DNA from: Arthrobacter sp. ZGTC131
GTDB taxonomy: Bacteria; Actinomycetota; Actinomycetes; Actinomycetales; Micrococcaceae
Reading direction: 5' to 3'
Assembly (NCBI RefSeq): GCF_002929275.1
Contig: NZ_PJIK01000005.1
Location: forward strand, 179,279 to 243,278
DNA length: 64,000 bases
Shown here piece by piece: positions 45,296 through 54,151 of the stretch (position 1 is its first letter; each line of letters starts with the position of its first letter). The translations under genes and the position numbers were made by a program. Under the pieces are notes generated by a model. The model had not been told where the DNA came from and did no database searches. It saw nothing but the letters and a program-made list of their open reading frames with translations.

Positions 45296-46050
45296 CCACA
45301 GTGACCGGCAGCGCTCCCGCTCCCCTGCTCCGCCGGATCGTCCTGCAGGGTCAGTACGAGGCCATGACGATGCTCCGGAACGGCGAACAGCTGATCCTTG
45401 CGATCGTCCTGCCGCTGCTGGCCCTGGTGGGCCTCACCGTGACGCCGCTGCTGGACGGCCTGGGGGACAGCCGGATCAACGTGGCCGTGCCCGGCATCCT
45501 CGCGCTGTGCGCCATGTCCACGGCGTTCACGGGCCAAGGCATCTCGACCGGATTCGACCGCCGTTACGGCGTGCTGCGCTTCCTCTCCACCACGCCCTTG
45601 GGGCGTACAGGACTCATCGCCGGAAAGATCATCGCCGTCCTCGCGGTGCTGTTCCTTCAGGTCCTGATCGTCGCCGGCATTGCCCTCATGCTCGGCTGGC
45701 GGCCGGATCCGGCCGGCTGGCTGCCGGGAATGGGCATGCTGATACTGGGCGCCGCCGCGTTCACGGCCCTCGGCCTGCTGGTAGCCGGAACGGTCCGGCC
45801 CGAGGCCACGCTGGCCATCACCAACCTGCTGTGGATCCTCCTCGGCGCGCTTGGCGGCATCGTCATCCCCGCGCCGCGACTGCCGGGCCCGGCGCAGGAT
45901 GCGGTGCATTTCCTGCCCTCCGGCGCCCTCGGACAGGGGCTTCGCGATGCCTTCCTGCACGGTGCCGTCGACGGTGCCGCTGTCCTTATCCTGCTGTTGT
46001 GGCTGGTTGTCGCCGGCGCGGCGGCCATCCGTTGGTTCAAGTGGAATTGA
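45292..46050 (+). CDS. ABC exporter permease (ABC-2 type)
   Basis: A 252-aa membrane protein with six helices: ILAIVLPLLALVGLTVTPLL, ISTGFDRRYGVLRFLSTTPLGRTGLIAGK cytoplasmic loop, AVLFLQVLIVAGIALMLGW and ILLGALGGIVIPAPRLPG. The loop GVLRFLSTTPL is a hallmark of ABC-2 permeases. The start ATG overlaps the ATPase stop (ATGA). It functions with the preceding ATPase. Confidence 0.9.
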   Translation: MTTVTGSAPAPLLRRIVLQGQYEAMTMLRNGEQLILAIVLPLLALVGLTVTPLLDGLGDSRINVAVPGILALCAMSTAFTGQGISTGFDRRYGVLRFLSTTPLGRTGLIAGKIIAVLAVLFLQVLIVAGIALMLGWRPDPAGWLPGMGMLILGAAAFTALGLLVAGTVRPEATLAITNLLWILLGALGGIVIPAPRLPGPAQDAVHFLPSGALGQGLRDAFLHGAVDGAAVLILLLWLVVAGAAAIRWFKWN

Positions 46051-46058
46051 GAAATACC

Positions 46059-47003
46059 GTGAGCACGGCTTCGCGCCTCCCCCAGTTCGTCGGCCGCCTG
46101 GCGTCAAGGCTTCCGGTCACCGTTGATGCAACAGTCCGCCGCCTCGCGGTGCTGTCCCTGATCGGGCAGACGCTGCTGGTGGTGACGGGCGGTGCCGTTC
46201 GGCTGACCGCGTCAGGGCTCGGTTGCCCCACCTGGCCCCGCTGCACGAACGAGTCCCTGGTCAACACCCCCGAAATGGGCATCCACGGCTTCATCGAGTT
46301 CGGCAACCGACTCCTGACCTTCGCCCTCGCGGCCGTCGCGGCAATGATGCTGGTGTACCTGTGGAACCTTCGCAAGGAGCGCAAGGACCTCTTCCTGCTG
46401 GCCCTGGGGCTGCTCGCGAGCATTCCGGCGCAGGCCATCATCGGCGGCGTTACGGTGCTGACCCGGCTGAACCCGTGGGTGGTGGGCCTGCACTTCCTCG
46501 TCTCGATGGCCCTGGTGGTCTTCGCCACCCTGCTGGTCAACCGCGCGTACGGCCGGACCGGCGGGTTCCTTGCCCGCCCGCTGACGTCCCTGCCGGGGGT
46601 CATGCGGCCGGTGACAACCGCCGTCGCTGTTTTCTCCGCGGTGGCGGTCATGCTGGGCGTCGTGGTGACCGGAGCCGGCCCGCACGCGGGCGACGCCAAG
46701 GCGCCCCGCAATAACCTCGACTGGGACCTCTTCTCCCACATCCACGCCGTGCCCGCCTACCTGATCACCGCAGGCACCCTCTTTGCCGCGTACCTGGTGT
46801 TCCGCCGCGGCATCTCCGGTACGTTCCGCACAGCGGTGCTGCTGCTCCTCGGCGTCACCCTGCTGCAGGCCGTTATCGGCTTCACCCAGTACTACAACGG
46901 CATCCCGGCACTCCTCGTGGGCGCCCACATGCTCGGCGCTGCGCTGCTGATGAGCGCCGCAACCAACGCCTGGGACATCGCCCGCTACAGTCCCGTCAAG
47001 TAG
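46059..47003 (+). CDS. ctaA: Heme A synthase (CtaA/Cox15)
   Basis: A 314-aa eight-helix membrane enzyme that converts heme o to heme a. It contains VVTGGAVRLTASGLGCPTWPRC (first four-helix half with the Cys pair region), GIHGFIEFGNRLLTF (heme His), GLHFLVSMALVVF (His) and, in the second half, FSHIHAVPAYLI and VGAHMLGAALL. GTG 46059 is preferred; TTG 46047 overlapping the permease stop is an alternative. Works with CtaB, which lies 10 kb away across the island. Followed by short repeats and a terminator. Confidence 0.94.
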   Translation: MSTASRLPQFVGRLASRLPVTVDATVRRLAVLSLIGQTLLVVTGGAVRLTASGLGCPTWPRCTNESLVNTPEMGIHGFIEFGNRLLTFALAAVAAMMLVYLWNLRKERKDLFLLALGLLASIPAQAIIGGVTVLTRLNPWVVGLHFLVSMALVVFATLLVNRAYGRTGGFLARPLTSLPGVMRPVTTAVAVFSAVAVMLGVVVTGAGPHAGDAKAPRNNLDWDLFSHIHAVPAYLITAGTLFAAYLVFRRGISGTFRTAVLLLLGVTLLQAVIGFTQYYNGIPALLVGAHMLGAALLMSAATNAWDIARYSPVK

Positions 47004-47037
47004 CGGGGCGCGTCCGGTTGCGGGGCGCGTCCGGTTG
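47004..47037. repeat. Perfect 17-bp tandem duplication after ctaA
   Basis: CGGGGCGCGTCCGGTTG occurs twice in direct succession starting at the base after the ctaA stop. Confidence 0.85.
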
Positions 47038-47087
47038 CGGGCACGCGCGCAACGAAGTAGATAGTCACAGAAGAAGTCTGCACAAGA

Positions 47088-47127
47088 AGAAGCACCTCGG
47101 TCCGCGTCGACCGGGTGCTTCTCTTTT
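47088..47127 (+). terminator. Rho-independent terminator of the ctaA operon
   Basis: The stem AGAAGCACC / GGTGCTTCT, continued by CGGTC/GACCG with a one-base bulge, is followed by CTTTTCT. It is 85 bp downstream of ctaA and marks the left edge of the accessory island. Confidence 0.88.
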
Positions 47128-47129
47128 CT

Positions 47130-47190
47130 ACCGACCCTCTCTCACTCCCCGCACGCTTCCCACCGACCCTCTCTCACTTCCGGCACGCAT
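47130..47190. repeat. 32-bp tandem repeat, two degenerate units
   Basis: Units 47130-47161 and 47162-47190 share ACCGACCCTCTCTCACT with one change after base 17, then GCACGC. Placed directly after the terminator. Confidence 0.7.
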
Positions 47191-47705
47191 TAGACATCTC
47201 ACGGTGCCAAGGCGTCAAGTGCCAGTCCTGCCGCTGACTATGCCAACGTGATGCAGCACCGCTAAGACGGCCCGATTCTGGACCAGCCTCAACTGACTAT
47301 GTTCAATCCTTACTGAGACTGCCTGGACGGAGGGGTCCGCGCCAGTCGAGGACAGAACCTTGTTCCGCGGACAAATCGTTCAACACAGTGCGCATACAGG
47401 GCTCCCTCCTCGGACGGTTTGTCGGACTGGTCTTGCGGGATGCTTTACCTGGTCAGGTTCCAACGTCTCAGGTCAGGTGGAGGAGTTTCGGCTTGAGGAC
47501 CCTGTTTGGGGACGTTATGCGGACGGGACGAATATCGGCTTCACCCAGGCCTGGTTACTCATCTGTCCTCTGCTCCGGAGGCATCGCAGTCGGTTGCCGA
47601 CAGACACGCCCGACTCGAGGACCAGGGCGTCTTTCAGTACGAATCGGGCCGAACCACGGCGGCTTGAACGTGGGACCGCTTTGGGCCGCCAAGGTGCCCA
47701 TGGGC
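47191..47705. other. Gene-free stretch at the left of the island
   Basis: About 515 bp with no convincing gene. Open frames on both strands here lack ribosome sites, known motifs or biased codon use. It may be degraded coding DNA. Confidence 0.6.
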
Positions 47706-47885
47706 CTAATTCCAGCTTTTGCGCTTTCCGATGAAGTAGCCGCAAATCATTAGGACGACGCCACCGAGCACGATGAAATATGCCCAAATGTTTTTCGTTG
47801 TGGACTGAAGGACCAACATGGTCCCGATGAGGGCGTTTGCTGCACCCACACAGAGTAGGGCGATTCCAAGCCATCTAGGCGTCAT
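47706..47885 (-). CDS. Small two-helix membrane protein
   Basis: A 59-aa protein that begins MTPRWLGIALLCVGAANAL and ends YFIGKRKSWN. Two hydrophobic helices (about residues 5-27 and 33-53, WAYFIVLGGVVLMICGYF) are joined by a short QSTTKN turn. A strong ribosome site (AAGGTGG, 5 nt before the ATG) supports it being translated. The C-terminus is basic, so it is probably cytoplasmic. No family recognised. It sits alone in the accessory island. Confidence 0.65.
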   Translation of the reverse strand: MTPRWLGIALLCVGAANALIGTMLVLQSTTKNIWAYFIVLGGVVLMICGYFIGKRKSWN

Positions 47886-48023
47886 GCGGCCACCTTAGTG
47901 TTTCCTCGACGGGAACGGCTACACAATTTGGATTGCTGCCCGCTCACGGTTCCTTCCTAAAGGAGAACGATGCCACATGCTGTTGCAAGAACTGGGCAAT
48001 GGATTTGCGGCTCAGAGGCCACG

Positions 48024-48674
48024 CTATCGAATACTCTTCTGAGGTTTTCCAGGACTCGAGGACGTTTGCCTGCCGGCATATGCCAGGATCAATAGCGCAG
48101 AGATGACGGCCGCAATGCCCCGCAGGATATTTCCAATAACTTCTCCTGCTGGAAGCAACCAAATGGCCACTAGCGACAAACCAAAGGACGCGGCAAAGAC
48201 GAGAACGCAGGCCAAGATCAGGCGCCAAATGGAGTCAACCGGCTTCATGAACCGGCTGACCATGTCGTCAGCATGGGTGGGATTAAAGGCTGCGGTTCGT
48301 TGGGAAAGCATGGGCTGCCCGGCTGCGGTTCGGACTTCATTCAGCAGGTCGGTGAGCCTGCCGTTGAGGTTGTCTTCTCCCCAGAAGAGCTTTTTGGTGA
48401 CGTACCACCCGAGGCGGTCGTAGGCGGAAGAAATGACCCTGGTTCCTTCCTCATCCGACCTGACCACCACTTCGAGCCCGACAGGAAAACGTCTGAAGCC
48501 CAAGAGGGTGCCCAAAAGACGAAATAGAGTGTCTGATCCGGCGCGGACTTCAATACCGTTCTGAGTTTGGTTTGGCCGCAGTCCAACTGCAGCTAGGTGG
48601 TTGGCTATGCGGCCAGATAGAAGATCGGCGTCTTCAGCGACCGTGAAGCTGTCTTCCATCGTGTAGCTCTTCAT
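48024..48674 (-). CDS. Hypothetical membrane protein
   Basis: A 216-aa protein not recognised. The N-terminal ~140 residues are soluble and mixed alpha/beta (VAEDADLLSGRIANHL, FRRFPVGLEVVVRSDEEG, LNGRLTDLLNEVRTAAG). Then come two membrane helices (about residues 146-170, LILACVLVFAASFGLSLVAIWL, and 176-198) and a Ser/Lys-rich tail. It could be a sensor or an effector-like protein with a cytoplasmic head. The start may be ATG 48674 or 48659. Confidence 0.6.
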   Translation of the reverse strand: MKSYTMEDSFTVAEDADLLSGRIANHLAAVGLRPNQTQNGIEVRAGSDTLFRLLGTLLGFRRFPVGLEVVVRSDEEGTRVISSAYDRLGWYVTKKLFWGEDNLNGRLTDLLNEVRTAAGQPMLSQRTAAFNPTHADDMVSRFMKPVDSIWRLILACVLVFAASFGLSLVAIWLLPAGEVIGNILRGIAAVISALLILAYAGRQTSSSPGKPQKSIR

Positions 48675-49032
48675 CGGGCCGCCCCAGCATAGATTGAAGT
48701 GAAGAACTGCCGTGCTTGGCGCAGCTCGATATTAGTATGGTCGGTGGGTTTGAGGCTGCATACTGATTAGCGTCCTTCATTCAATGACGGTTCCCGCGCT
48801 CGCGCCGCAACCATCCCGCTATGGGCTGCTCTTTTGCAACGACCCGAGCCGTCAAACTGAACTGTGAAAAACCGCCATTCTGAAATGACAGTCACAGGAA
48901 TTTCCCCAAACCGGCTCTGCTTGTCCGGCGTCTTCGGCCTGTCTCCAAAAGCTGCAGCATTGAGGCGCCGTCGGCACTTACTCGCTAAGGTTTGCCCTGT
49001 TCAGGCAGGAACTGGCTGTGTAACACTTCAGC
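48675..49032. other. Intergenic region without a gene
   Basis: A 358-bp divergent spacer between two hypothetical membrane-protein genes. No conserved open frame or RNA was recognised; it presumably contains both promoters. Confidence 0.55.
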
Positions 49033-49614
49033 ATGAACGATCCAAGAAGCCGGATTCTGCCACTCCTTCGCCAGGGCGAACGGCTCCTGTGGGTTGGTCA
49101 ACCCGACCCCAGAGTTCGCTTTACAGGCGCTGATGCGTTCCTCGTGCCTTTCAGCATCCTCTGGGGTGGATTTGCGGTCGTATGGCAAATCATGGCCATC
49201 ACTAGATCCGAATCACCTTTGTTCGTTATTTGGGGAATTCCATTCGTCGTGGTGGGCCTCTACTTTATTTTCGGCCGTTTCATTGCCAAAAAACGGCGAA
49301 AGGTCGCCACAGCCTATGGACTCACAGACAGTCGGGCGATCGTTTGCACAGGGAACAGGTCGGTTGCTGATACCCCCGTAAGGGCTATGCCAACCAAGGT
49401 GGACAGGTCTAAGGACGGCCAACATGTGAGTGTGACTTTCGGGTATCAGGGCGCCATGGGCATGTTCGGCATGTATCAGAACACGGGGCTGGACTTCTTC
49501 AGCCTTGGCCTGGGACAGAATGTAGCCTTTTTTGACGTCCCAGACGCCCACGGCCTGCTGACGGCTTTAGACCAGGTCCAAGCCGGACGAGGTGCAGCCG
49601 ATCCATCGAGCTAG
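49033..49614 (+). CDS. PH-domain-like membrane protein
   Basis: A 193-aa protein with LLRQGERLLWVGQPDPRVRF at the N-terminus, two membrane helices (about residues 34-55 and 62-83: FSILWGGFAVVWQIMAI, FVIWGIPFVVVGLYFIFG) and a C-terminal beta-rich part (YGLTDSRAIVCTGN, VSVTFGYQGAMG, NVAFFDVPDAHGLLTAL). The opening 'gE.llW.GqP' and 'Y.lTd.R.i' patterns resemble bacterial PH/DUF304 membrane proteins. Function unknown. No operon partner. Confidence 0.68.
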   Translation: MNDPRSRILPLLRQGERLLWVGQPDPRVRFTGADAFLVPFSILWGGFAVVWQIMAITRSESPLFVIWGIPFVVVGLYFIFGRFIAKKRRKVATAYGLTDSRAIVCTGNRSVADTPVRAMPTKVDRSKDGQHVSVTFGYQGAMGMFGMYQNTGLDFFSLGLGQNVAFFDVPDAHGLLTALDQVQAGRGAADPSS

Positions 49615-49752
49615 AGCATGCGGCGCGCCTGTCGTCCCGGCAGAGGTTCCTCAAAGAGAGCCTGCGTTAGCCTTCGTCTGCAGGCTTGGCATGTTATCGG
49701 CATCAACCGCGAAACTCTCTCCCAGTGCCTCAGAGCAAAGACGTGAAAATGG

Positions 49753-50637
49753 TCAGCCTTCAGGTTTGGTACCGCCGAAGTGGTGCAATAAGTGCTTGCT
49801 CTCCGACAGGAACTGGCGGGCTCGCCATCCGAGCCGATCCCTCCAACGATCATTGATTCGCGGCAGGTAGATCGACGGATGTTCAAACCAGGAGAGCCGA
49901 TCCGTGCCTTCGAACCATTCGCAGATCATCCAGACGTAGCCGATGTGATAGCCGTACCTGACTCCAGAAAATTCGCCCTGCCTTTGGTACGCCTGGGCGT
50001 CGAGCAGTCCAACGAAGGTAGACAGCCCGTCTTTGTCGCCGTGTCGACGCATCATTCCGTGGGCGTCGCCACCTCGCCAATTGATATAGAGCAGGAATCA
50101 CGTGGAAGGGCATCGCTCGGCTCCATTAAGAAAGGCGACCAACTCTTGCGGCACAGGCAGCCGCTGCGTCGCCAGCATGCAGCCGACCTGCTTAGCGAAG
50201 TAGCGCGCGAGGTCCCGCGCTTTCTCCTCCCAGTCACTGCCATACACAGCCGGCCAGTCAAGACTCTTCCACCGCATCATGTCGTCCATATGATCTACGA
50301 GGTACGCCTCGAAGAGATCGTAGGCCAGGTCGAAGGGCTGGCTCCTGGCGTTGTTGCAGTTGGCGCACAAATTCTTACGCCAGCGAACTTGCGCGCCCTT
50401 TTTGATGCTGTGCAGCGCCCCCTCGAAGTCAGAACTCTTCTTAAAAACATTGCCAGGATGGACTTTGCCTTCCTCGGACTGGGCGACCCGTCGAAGCGTG
50501 GAATGCTTGATCCGATGCTCCTCAGTCGTGGCTACGTCCCCGCACCACCAGCAGCGGTCGCTGGAAGGCAACCGAAAGTCATCCAGTGTCGGGTCCATTC
50601 CCATGGGTCCCCGCCGCCAGAGGTCGTCGTTGCTCAC
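49753..50637 (-). pseudogene. Zinc-motif HNH-like nuclease gene interrupted by an in-frame TGA
   Basis: One continuous minus-strand frame is broken at codon 180 by TGA (50098-50100). The part before it has CWWCGDVATTEEHRIKHSTLRRV and NLCANCNNARSQPFDLAYD, a CxxC...E.H...CxxCN zinc pattern like HNH endonucleases. The part after it continues without frame change (FLLYINWRGGDAHGMMRRHG, YGYHIGYVWMICEWFEG, WFEHPSIYLPRINDRW) to a TAG-type end. A CGA-to-TGA change would restore one ~294-residue protein. CATAAT 6 nt before the GTG at 50637 suggests a leaderless start. Most likely a recent nonsense mutation; a sequencing error is possible. Confidence 0.7.
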
Positions 50638-50862
50638 AGCAGCATTATGACGGGCATCGATGACAACAACCGAATACAACGGAGTTCTGCCTGCGATGGA
50701 CCGCAAAGTGGAGCAGCTTGCTCACGCTCTTGCTCTGCTTAGTTCAAAGCCGGAATCTCAGGGTAGTAACCAGGCTAGGCCTGTATCGTCCACTGCGGGT
50801 TCCACAAGCGGAGAATCGCTCAGTGGCGGACCCAGCGGGAGGCTAAGCCGCTCAGTGGATCG

Positions 50863-51318
50863 GTGCATCATTGGAGGATGTGGAAATGGCGGACTGCGCG
50901 TCTGAAATTAGATCGACAGTGGCAAGCTCGGAAAGTCCGGGTGCAGGAGCTGGAATCACTGCCCGAGCCAGGCTACGGATACGGACCGCAATGGGAAGCC
51001 CTCATCGCAGGTCGCCGAGAATTCACGGGCAGAGTACTCAGCGGGCCGTACGTGGGGCACGACCTCTTGATCAAGGTGCATGGCGACGCTGCACTCGACC
51101 ATGAGTACGTGCCGGCCGACTTCTCATATACGGCCGACTACTGGCTGGTTGATGAGGATAATGCTGGTCCCGGCGACGACGAGTATGACCCGTCGTTCGA
51201 CACCCTCGAGGAGCTCCAGGACTGGCTGCACGACATACCAATCGAATGGCACTCACCGTACATTTCGCTCGCGCGGATAGGGCGACTGTCGGGTTATGAC
51301 GGGACGCGAGTGCCGTAG
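50863..51318 (+). CDS. Hypothetical acidic protein
   Basis: A 151-aa soluble protein, not recognised. After a basic, Trp-rich start (WRMWKWRTARLKLDRQWQ) comes PGYGYGPQWEALIAGRREFTG, VGHDLLIKVHGDAAL, SYTADYWLVDEDNAG and a strongly acidic end (DDEYDPSFDTLEELQDWLHD). It resembles small orphan or immunity-type proteins in composition only. The GTG at 50863 is used as start; ATG 50878 is also possible. It has no operon partner. Confidence 0.5.
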   Translation: MHHWRMWKWRTARLKLDRQWQARKVRVQELESLPEPGYGYGPQWEALIAGRREFTGRVLSGPYVGHDLLIKVHGDAALDHEYVPADFSYTADYWLVDEDNAGPGDDEYDPSFDTLEELQDWLHDIPIEWHSPYISLARIGRLSGYDGTRVP

Positions 51319-51470
51319 CCGCAGTTGGGCACGGCCGACAGGTTGCCCATTATCGCGGCCGCGAGAGAGTCCAATAACCCTTGGGCAGACGGCCAGTGAA
51401 TATCCCGCTTTCAGACCATGAAGCGATTGCGATCAATCGCCAGACCCCGTTTGCAGCCCACGCAGCTGCT

Positions 51471-51692
51471 TCACTGGGTCCCAACGTTTCGGCGATTCGC
51501 TTCATCCCACGGCATGCCCTTCTGGATCCACTGTTCGCGCCACTGCGCATAGCTATATCCAAGGTCGTCGTCAGTAACTCCGAACTCAAAGCCGCAGCTC
51601 CAACAGATTTCGTATGACCCACCTCCGGAAGATGAGCGAGGTGGTTCGGTAAGACCCGGCCATCCGCAAACAGAGCATGTATATCTCGTCAT
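51471..51692 (-). CDS. CPCC-type cysteine-rich small protein
   Basis: A 73-aa protein: YTCSVCGWPGLTEPPRSSSG, YEICWSCGFEFGVTDDD and YAQWREQWIQKGMPW. The two CxxC pairs should hold one zinc. The pattern matches the small bacterial family of CPCC/zinc-ribbon-like proteins of unknown function, sometimes found next to toxin or immunity genes. ATG at 51692. Probably independent. Confidence 0.72.
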   Translation of the reverse strand: MTRYTCSVCGWPGLTEPPRSSSGGGSYEICWSCGFEFGVTDDDLGYSYAQWREQWIQKGMPWDEANRRNVGTQ

Positions 51693-51733
51693 GGCACCAT
51701 TTTTCCCGGCTGCTTGTTCCAGCAGCTGTTCCC

Positions 51734-52381
51734 CTACCGCATTCCCGAAGGTTGTCCAGCTGTCCGTCCGAGGAATCGACCAGCGCGACTGAAATCGCGT
51801 ACGACGAATATCATCCCGATCATGAGGAGAAACACCGCGATTAGAAATACCCAGCCGAATGGATCATCACGCCCGGCGCTGTTGAGGGCTTGAGGAATGA
51901 AAACCAAGGGGTAGAACGGCATTATCAGCAGCTGCGTTGCAAGGGCCTTTCGCATCTGCACAGCCGCTCCCCGGGTTACCGTGAGATGCTCCGGAACGAT
52001 TGTGGTCTTACCTGCGATCTGACGGCGAACGTGTTTCCGTTCATCGCTCGTTAGCGAAAGGGTCACGTCGACATTTCCATAGTCGGCTGCCGGTACAACT
52101 TTCTTCGAGTTGAAGACCAGGCCTCCGATCATGGTGCCTAGTCCTGCCAGCATGAAGCCAAACGCTAGGTAGGATGGCCAGTCACCCAAAGAACCCCCAA
52201 ACGCTAGGGCCGCCACCACGGAGCCAATTACGACCAAGACGAACACGCCGCCTGGCCAGAATCGCGTGTAGTAGGTCTTCACAGCTTTGCCCAGGCCACG
52301 GTCCGCCAACCCCTGAGCTCTCTTGGTGGCCTGAGCCCAACGTTCGTTGGACTCCGCCATAAGGTCCTCGATTCCGCCCAT
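51734..52381 (-). CDS. Hypothetical membrane protein, full-length paralogue A
   Basis: A 215-aa protein with MGGIEDLMAESNERWAQATK at the N-terminus, two helices (about residues 42-63 and 69-92), a soluble segment LSLTSDERKHVRRQIAGKTTI, VTRGAAVQMRKALATQLLIMP, and a final helix WVFLIAVFLLMIGMIFVV followed by a basic tail. It is clearly homologous to the truncated copy at 54.6-55.2 kb. No known family. The start ATG 52381 has AGAGGA 8 nt upstream. Confidence 0.7.
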   Translation of the reverse strand: MGGIEDLMAESNERWAQATKRAQGLADRGLGKAVKTYYTRFWPGGVFVLVVIGSVVAALAFGGSLGDWPSYLAFGFMLAGLGTMIGGLVFNSKKVVPAADYGNVDVTLSLTSDERKHVRRQIAGKTTIVPEHLTVTRGAAVQMRKALATQLLIMPFYPLVFIPQALNSAGRDDPFGWVFLIAVFLLMIGMIFVVRDFSRAGRFLGRTAGQPSGMR

Positions 52382-52550
52382 TTTTCCATTCCTCTTGGTG
52401 GGGCTCCTACGTGGACCGACAACATAAAATCCTGCTGTTGAGTTGCTGACTTTGATGCTCACATCCTGAACTATTTGGCTCGGTAAGCCAATAATTCGAT
52501 TTGGTCCCGCGGCCAAAACAGTCCCAGCAACCGTTGAGGATGCGGACGGC

Positions 52551-53177
52551 TTAGTCGGCGGGGCGGAGCTGGGACCGGACCACGACGATCCCCGGCCCGT
52601 AGCGCTTATCCATCGCCTTCTGCAGCGATCCGTCGTCATGGGGAACGTACCTGAAGAGGTAACCGTTTTCGACCCGTGTATCTGCCGCGGGTCGCTCCGT
52701 CTCCCATATCTCGCGTTGGATTTGCTGCAGGCGCGCTTTGCTCCCGGTGCCAGGGTTGCGTGGATCCTGTCGAGGATCCGGTTCTCCCCATGATTCGTTG
52801 GACGAGATGCTTCGTGGGGGTCTTGTGACGGTGAAACTGGTTCCGTCCCAGGTCCCGTGAACCACGAAGTCTCCGTAGGTTACGTTAGCCACTGTCACTT
52901 CGCCGTCCGCTACTGACCAGTCCCAGCCGCGGAGAGGCGGCCCAGTGCATAAGGGCGGATCGGAGGTTGCGATGCCACCCATACAGAATCGAGGCAGCTC
53001 ATTTCCCTCCTGACGCACCAACCCGCGGCCCACAAGCTCTCCAGGCGCGGCCGTTGTGGACTGTTGCTCCGTAGGACCTGGCGGCAGCTCGCCGGCAGGT
53101 GGCCGGGGCGAGGTGCAAGCTGACAGCACCATCGAGAACATAGCAACGACCGCGCAACCAACAAGCCTTGGTCTCAT
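52551..53177 (-). CDS. Putative lipoprotein
   Basis: A 208-aa protein with a lipoprotein signal peptide (VVAMFSMVLSACTS; lipobox Cys21) followed by a Pro/Thr-rich linker and a domain containing FCMGGIATSDPPLCTGPPL, NVTYGDFVVHGTWDGTSFTV and GPGIVVVRSQLRPAD. Two Cys may form a disulfide. No family recognised. Exported and membrane-anchored. Confidence 0.72.
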   Translation of the reverse strand: MRPRLVGCAVVAMFSMVLSACTSPRPPAGELPPGPTEQQSTTAAPGELVGRGLVRQEGNELPRFCMGGIATSDPPLCTGPPLRGWDWSVADGEVTVANVTYGDFVVHGTWDGTSFTVTRPPRSISSNESWGEPDPRQDPRNPGTGSKARLQQIQREIWETERPAADTRVENGYLFRYVPHDDGSLQKAMDKRYGPGIVVVRSQLRPAD

Positions 53178-53353
53178 AGGAACAGTATGGTCCAGCCTTG
53201 GCTATTCAACATCAGCCTCACGACCAAGGAACGTGTACGCAGTCCAATGGACAGCCCCGGCCTCAGCGGCCAACATCCAGCCCGGAAAACTTATGTGCTT
53301 CAGGGTGCGGGGACAGCCGGTGCAGCGGAACTGATCAGATCCCTGGCGCGCCG

Positions 53354-53851
53354 CTATAGATCGTCCTCGCCCATAATTGCCTTGCGAAAGAACCGCTGAG
53401 TGACTGCATCTGCATAAATACCCACGGGAAGCCAACGGACATCCCAGTCCGCAAGCAATGTTTGCAGACGCGCATCTGTCATGCGTTGGTAGGCGTCGCT
53501 CGTACCCCGGCTGCTCCGCCTCCGAGAAATCTGGACATCCCATCCGTAACGTTTTGAGGGTTGAACAGCAATATAGTTGCCGGCTTTTTGTCCGCGGATT
53601 ATGAGGCCCACGCGGTGTTCAGAAAACACATTGGATTCCGATGCTAGTTTTATGGATTTTCGCCAGCTGACGGGAACTTTCGTCCGGGAAGGCAGCTGTG
53701 ATCGGTCGGGCGAGTACGTAAAGCTGGACGAGTCCCAATCCCCTGAAAGCAGCCGGAAGGCCGCTTCCAGGAATGCTAAAGGTATCTGTCCAAAGCGGAG
53801 TCGGGTCGGGGCCGATCGCCGGCCGGATCGATACTCACGTCTACCTGCCAT
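53354..53851 (-). CDS. Hypothetical protein
   Basis: A 165-aa protein, highly basic: MAGRREYRSGRRSAPTRLRF, IPLAFLEAAFRLLSGDWDSS, KAGNYIAVQPSKRYGWDVQI, TDARLQTLLADWDVRWLPVG. Its AAGGAAA ribosome site and sensible composition support a real gene. Not recognised; possibly a small nucleic-acid-binding or immunity-type protein. Confidence 0.5.
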   Translation of the reverse strand: MAGRREYRSGRRSAPTRLRFGQIPLAFLEAAFRLLSGDWDSSSFTYSPDRSQLPSRTKVPVSWRKSIKLASESNVFSEHRVGLIIRGQKAGNYIAVQPSKRYGWDVQISRRRSSRGTSDAYQRMTDARLQTLLADWDVRWLPVGIYADAVTQRFFRKAIMGEDDL

Positions 53852-54151
53852 GCCGTTTCCTTGCTACCGCTTTTGATTCTGTCGGGGGCAGCTAATCACG
53901 TCCGAGTCAGTTTGGCGTGCAGCAGCACCTACCGGAACCCCGGATTACGAGATGGGTGGGAAAGTACTGCATAACCCCAACCGGCTATTTTCTGGGTCAG
54001 CCGGCGTACATCCCTGGCCAAGATCGGAGCGGTGAACAATTCTATGCGAAGCGCCGAAGCGCCGAAGAGCCGAAGAGGGGAAACGTGGACTAGACCTATC
54101 GAACTGTGCCGTGCAGGGTTCGTCCAGCGGCTGTAGCGGGCTGCGCTTGTT
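53852..54151. other. Gene-free 300 bp with a short GCCGAAG repeat
   Basis: No gene seen. A run of GCGAAGCGCCGAAGCGCC-type units occurs near 54047-54075. Confidence 0.5.

Noticed and set aside
47971-48096. A 41-codon plus-strand frame with a good AAAGGAG site
   Set aside because: No homology pattern and it runs antisense into a longer gene; probably chance.
49611-49886. 91-aa minus-strand frame near the HNH-like pseudogene end
   Set aside because: Overlaps the pseudogene in another frame and has no motif or ribosome site.
49792-50742. A 316-aa plus-strand frame over the HNH-like locus
   Set aside because: It is antisense to a frame with CxxC/HNH-like motifs and shows no domain of its own.
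50660-50905. 81-aa plus-strand frame
   Set aside because: Weak ribosome site, low-complexity Ser/Gly composition and no family features.
53202-53350. Minus-strand stretch with FRCTGCPRTLKHISFPGW, protein-like
   Set aside because: No start codon in frame before the motif and no ribosome site; at most a gene fragment.
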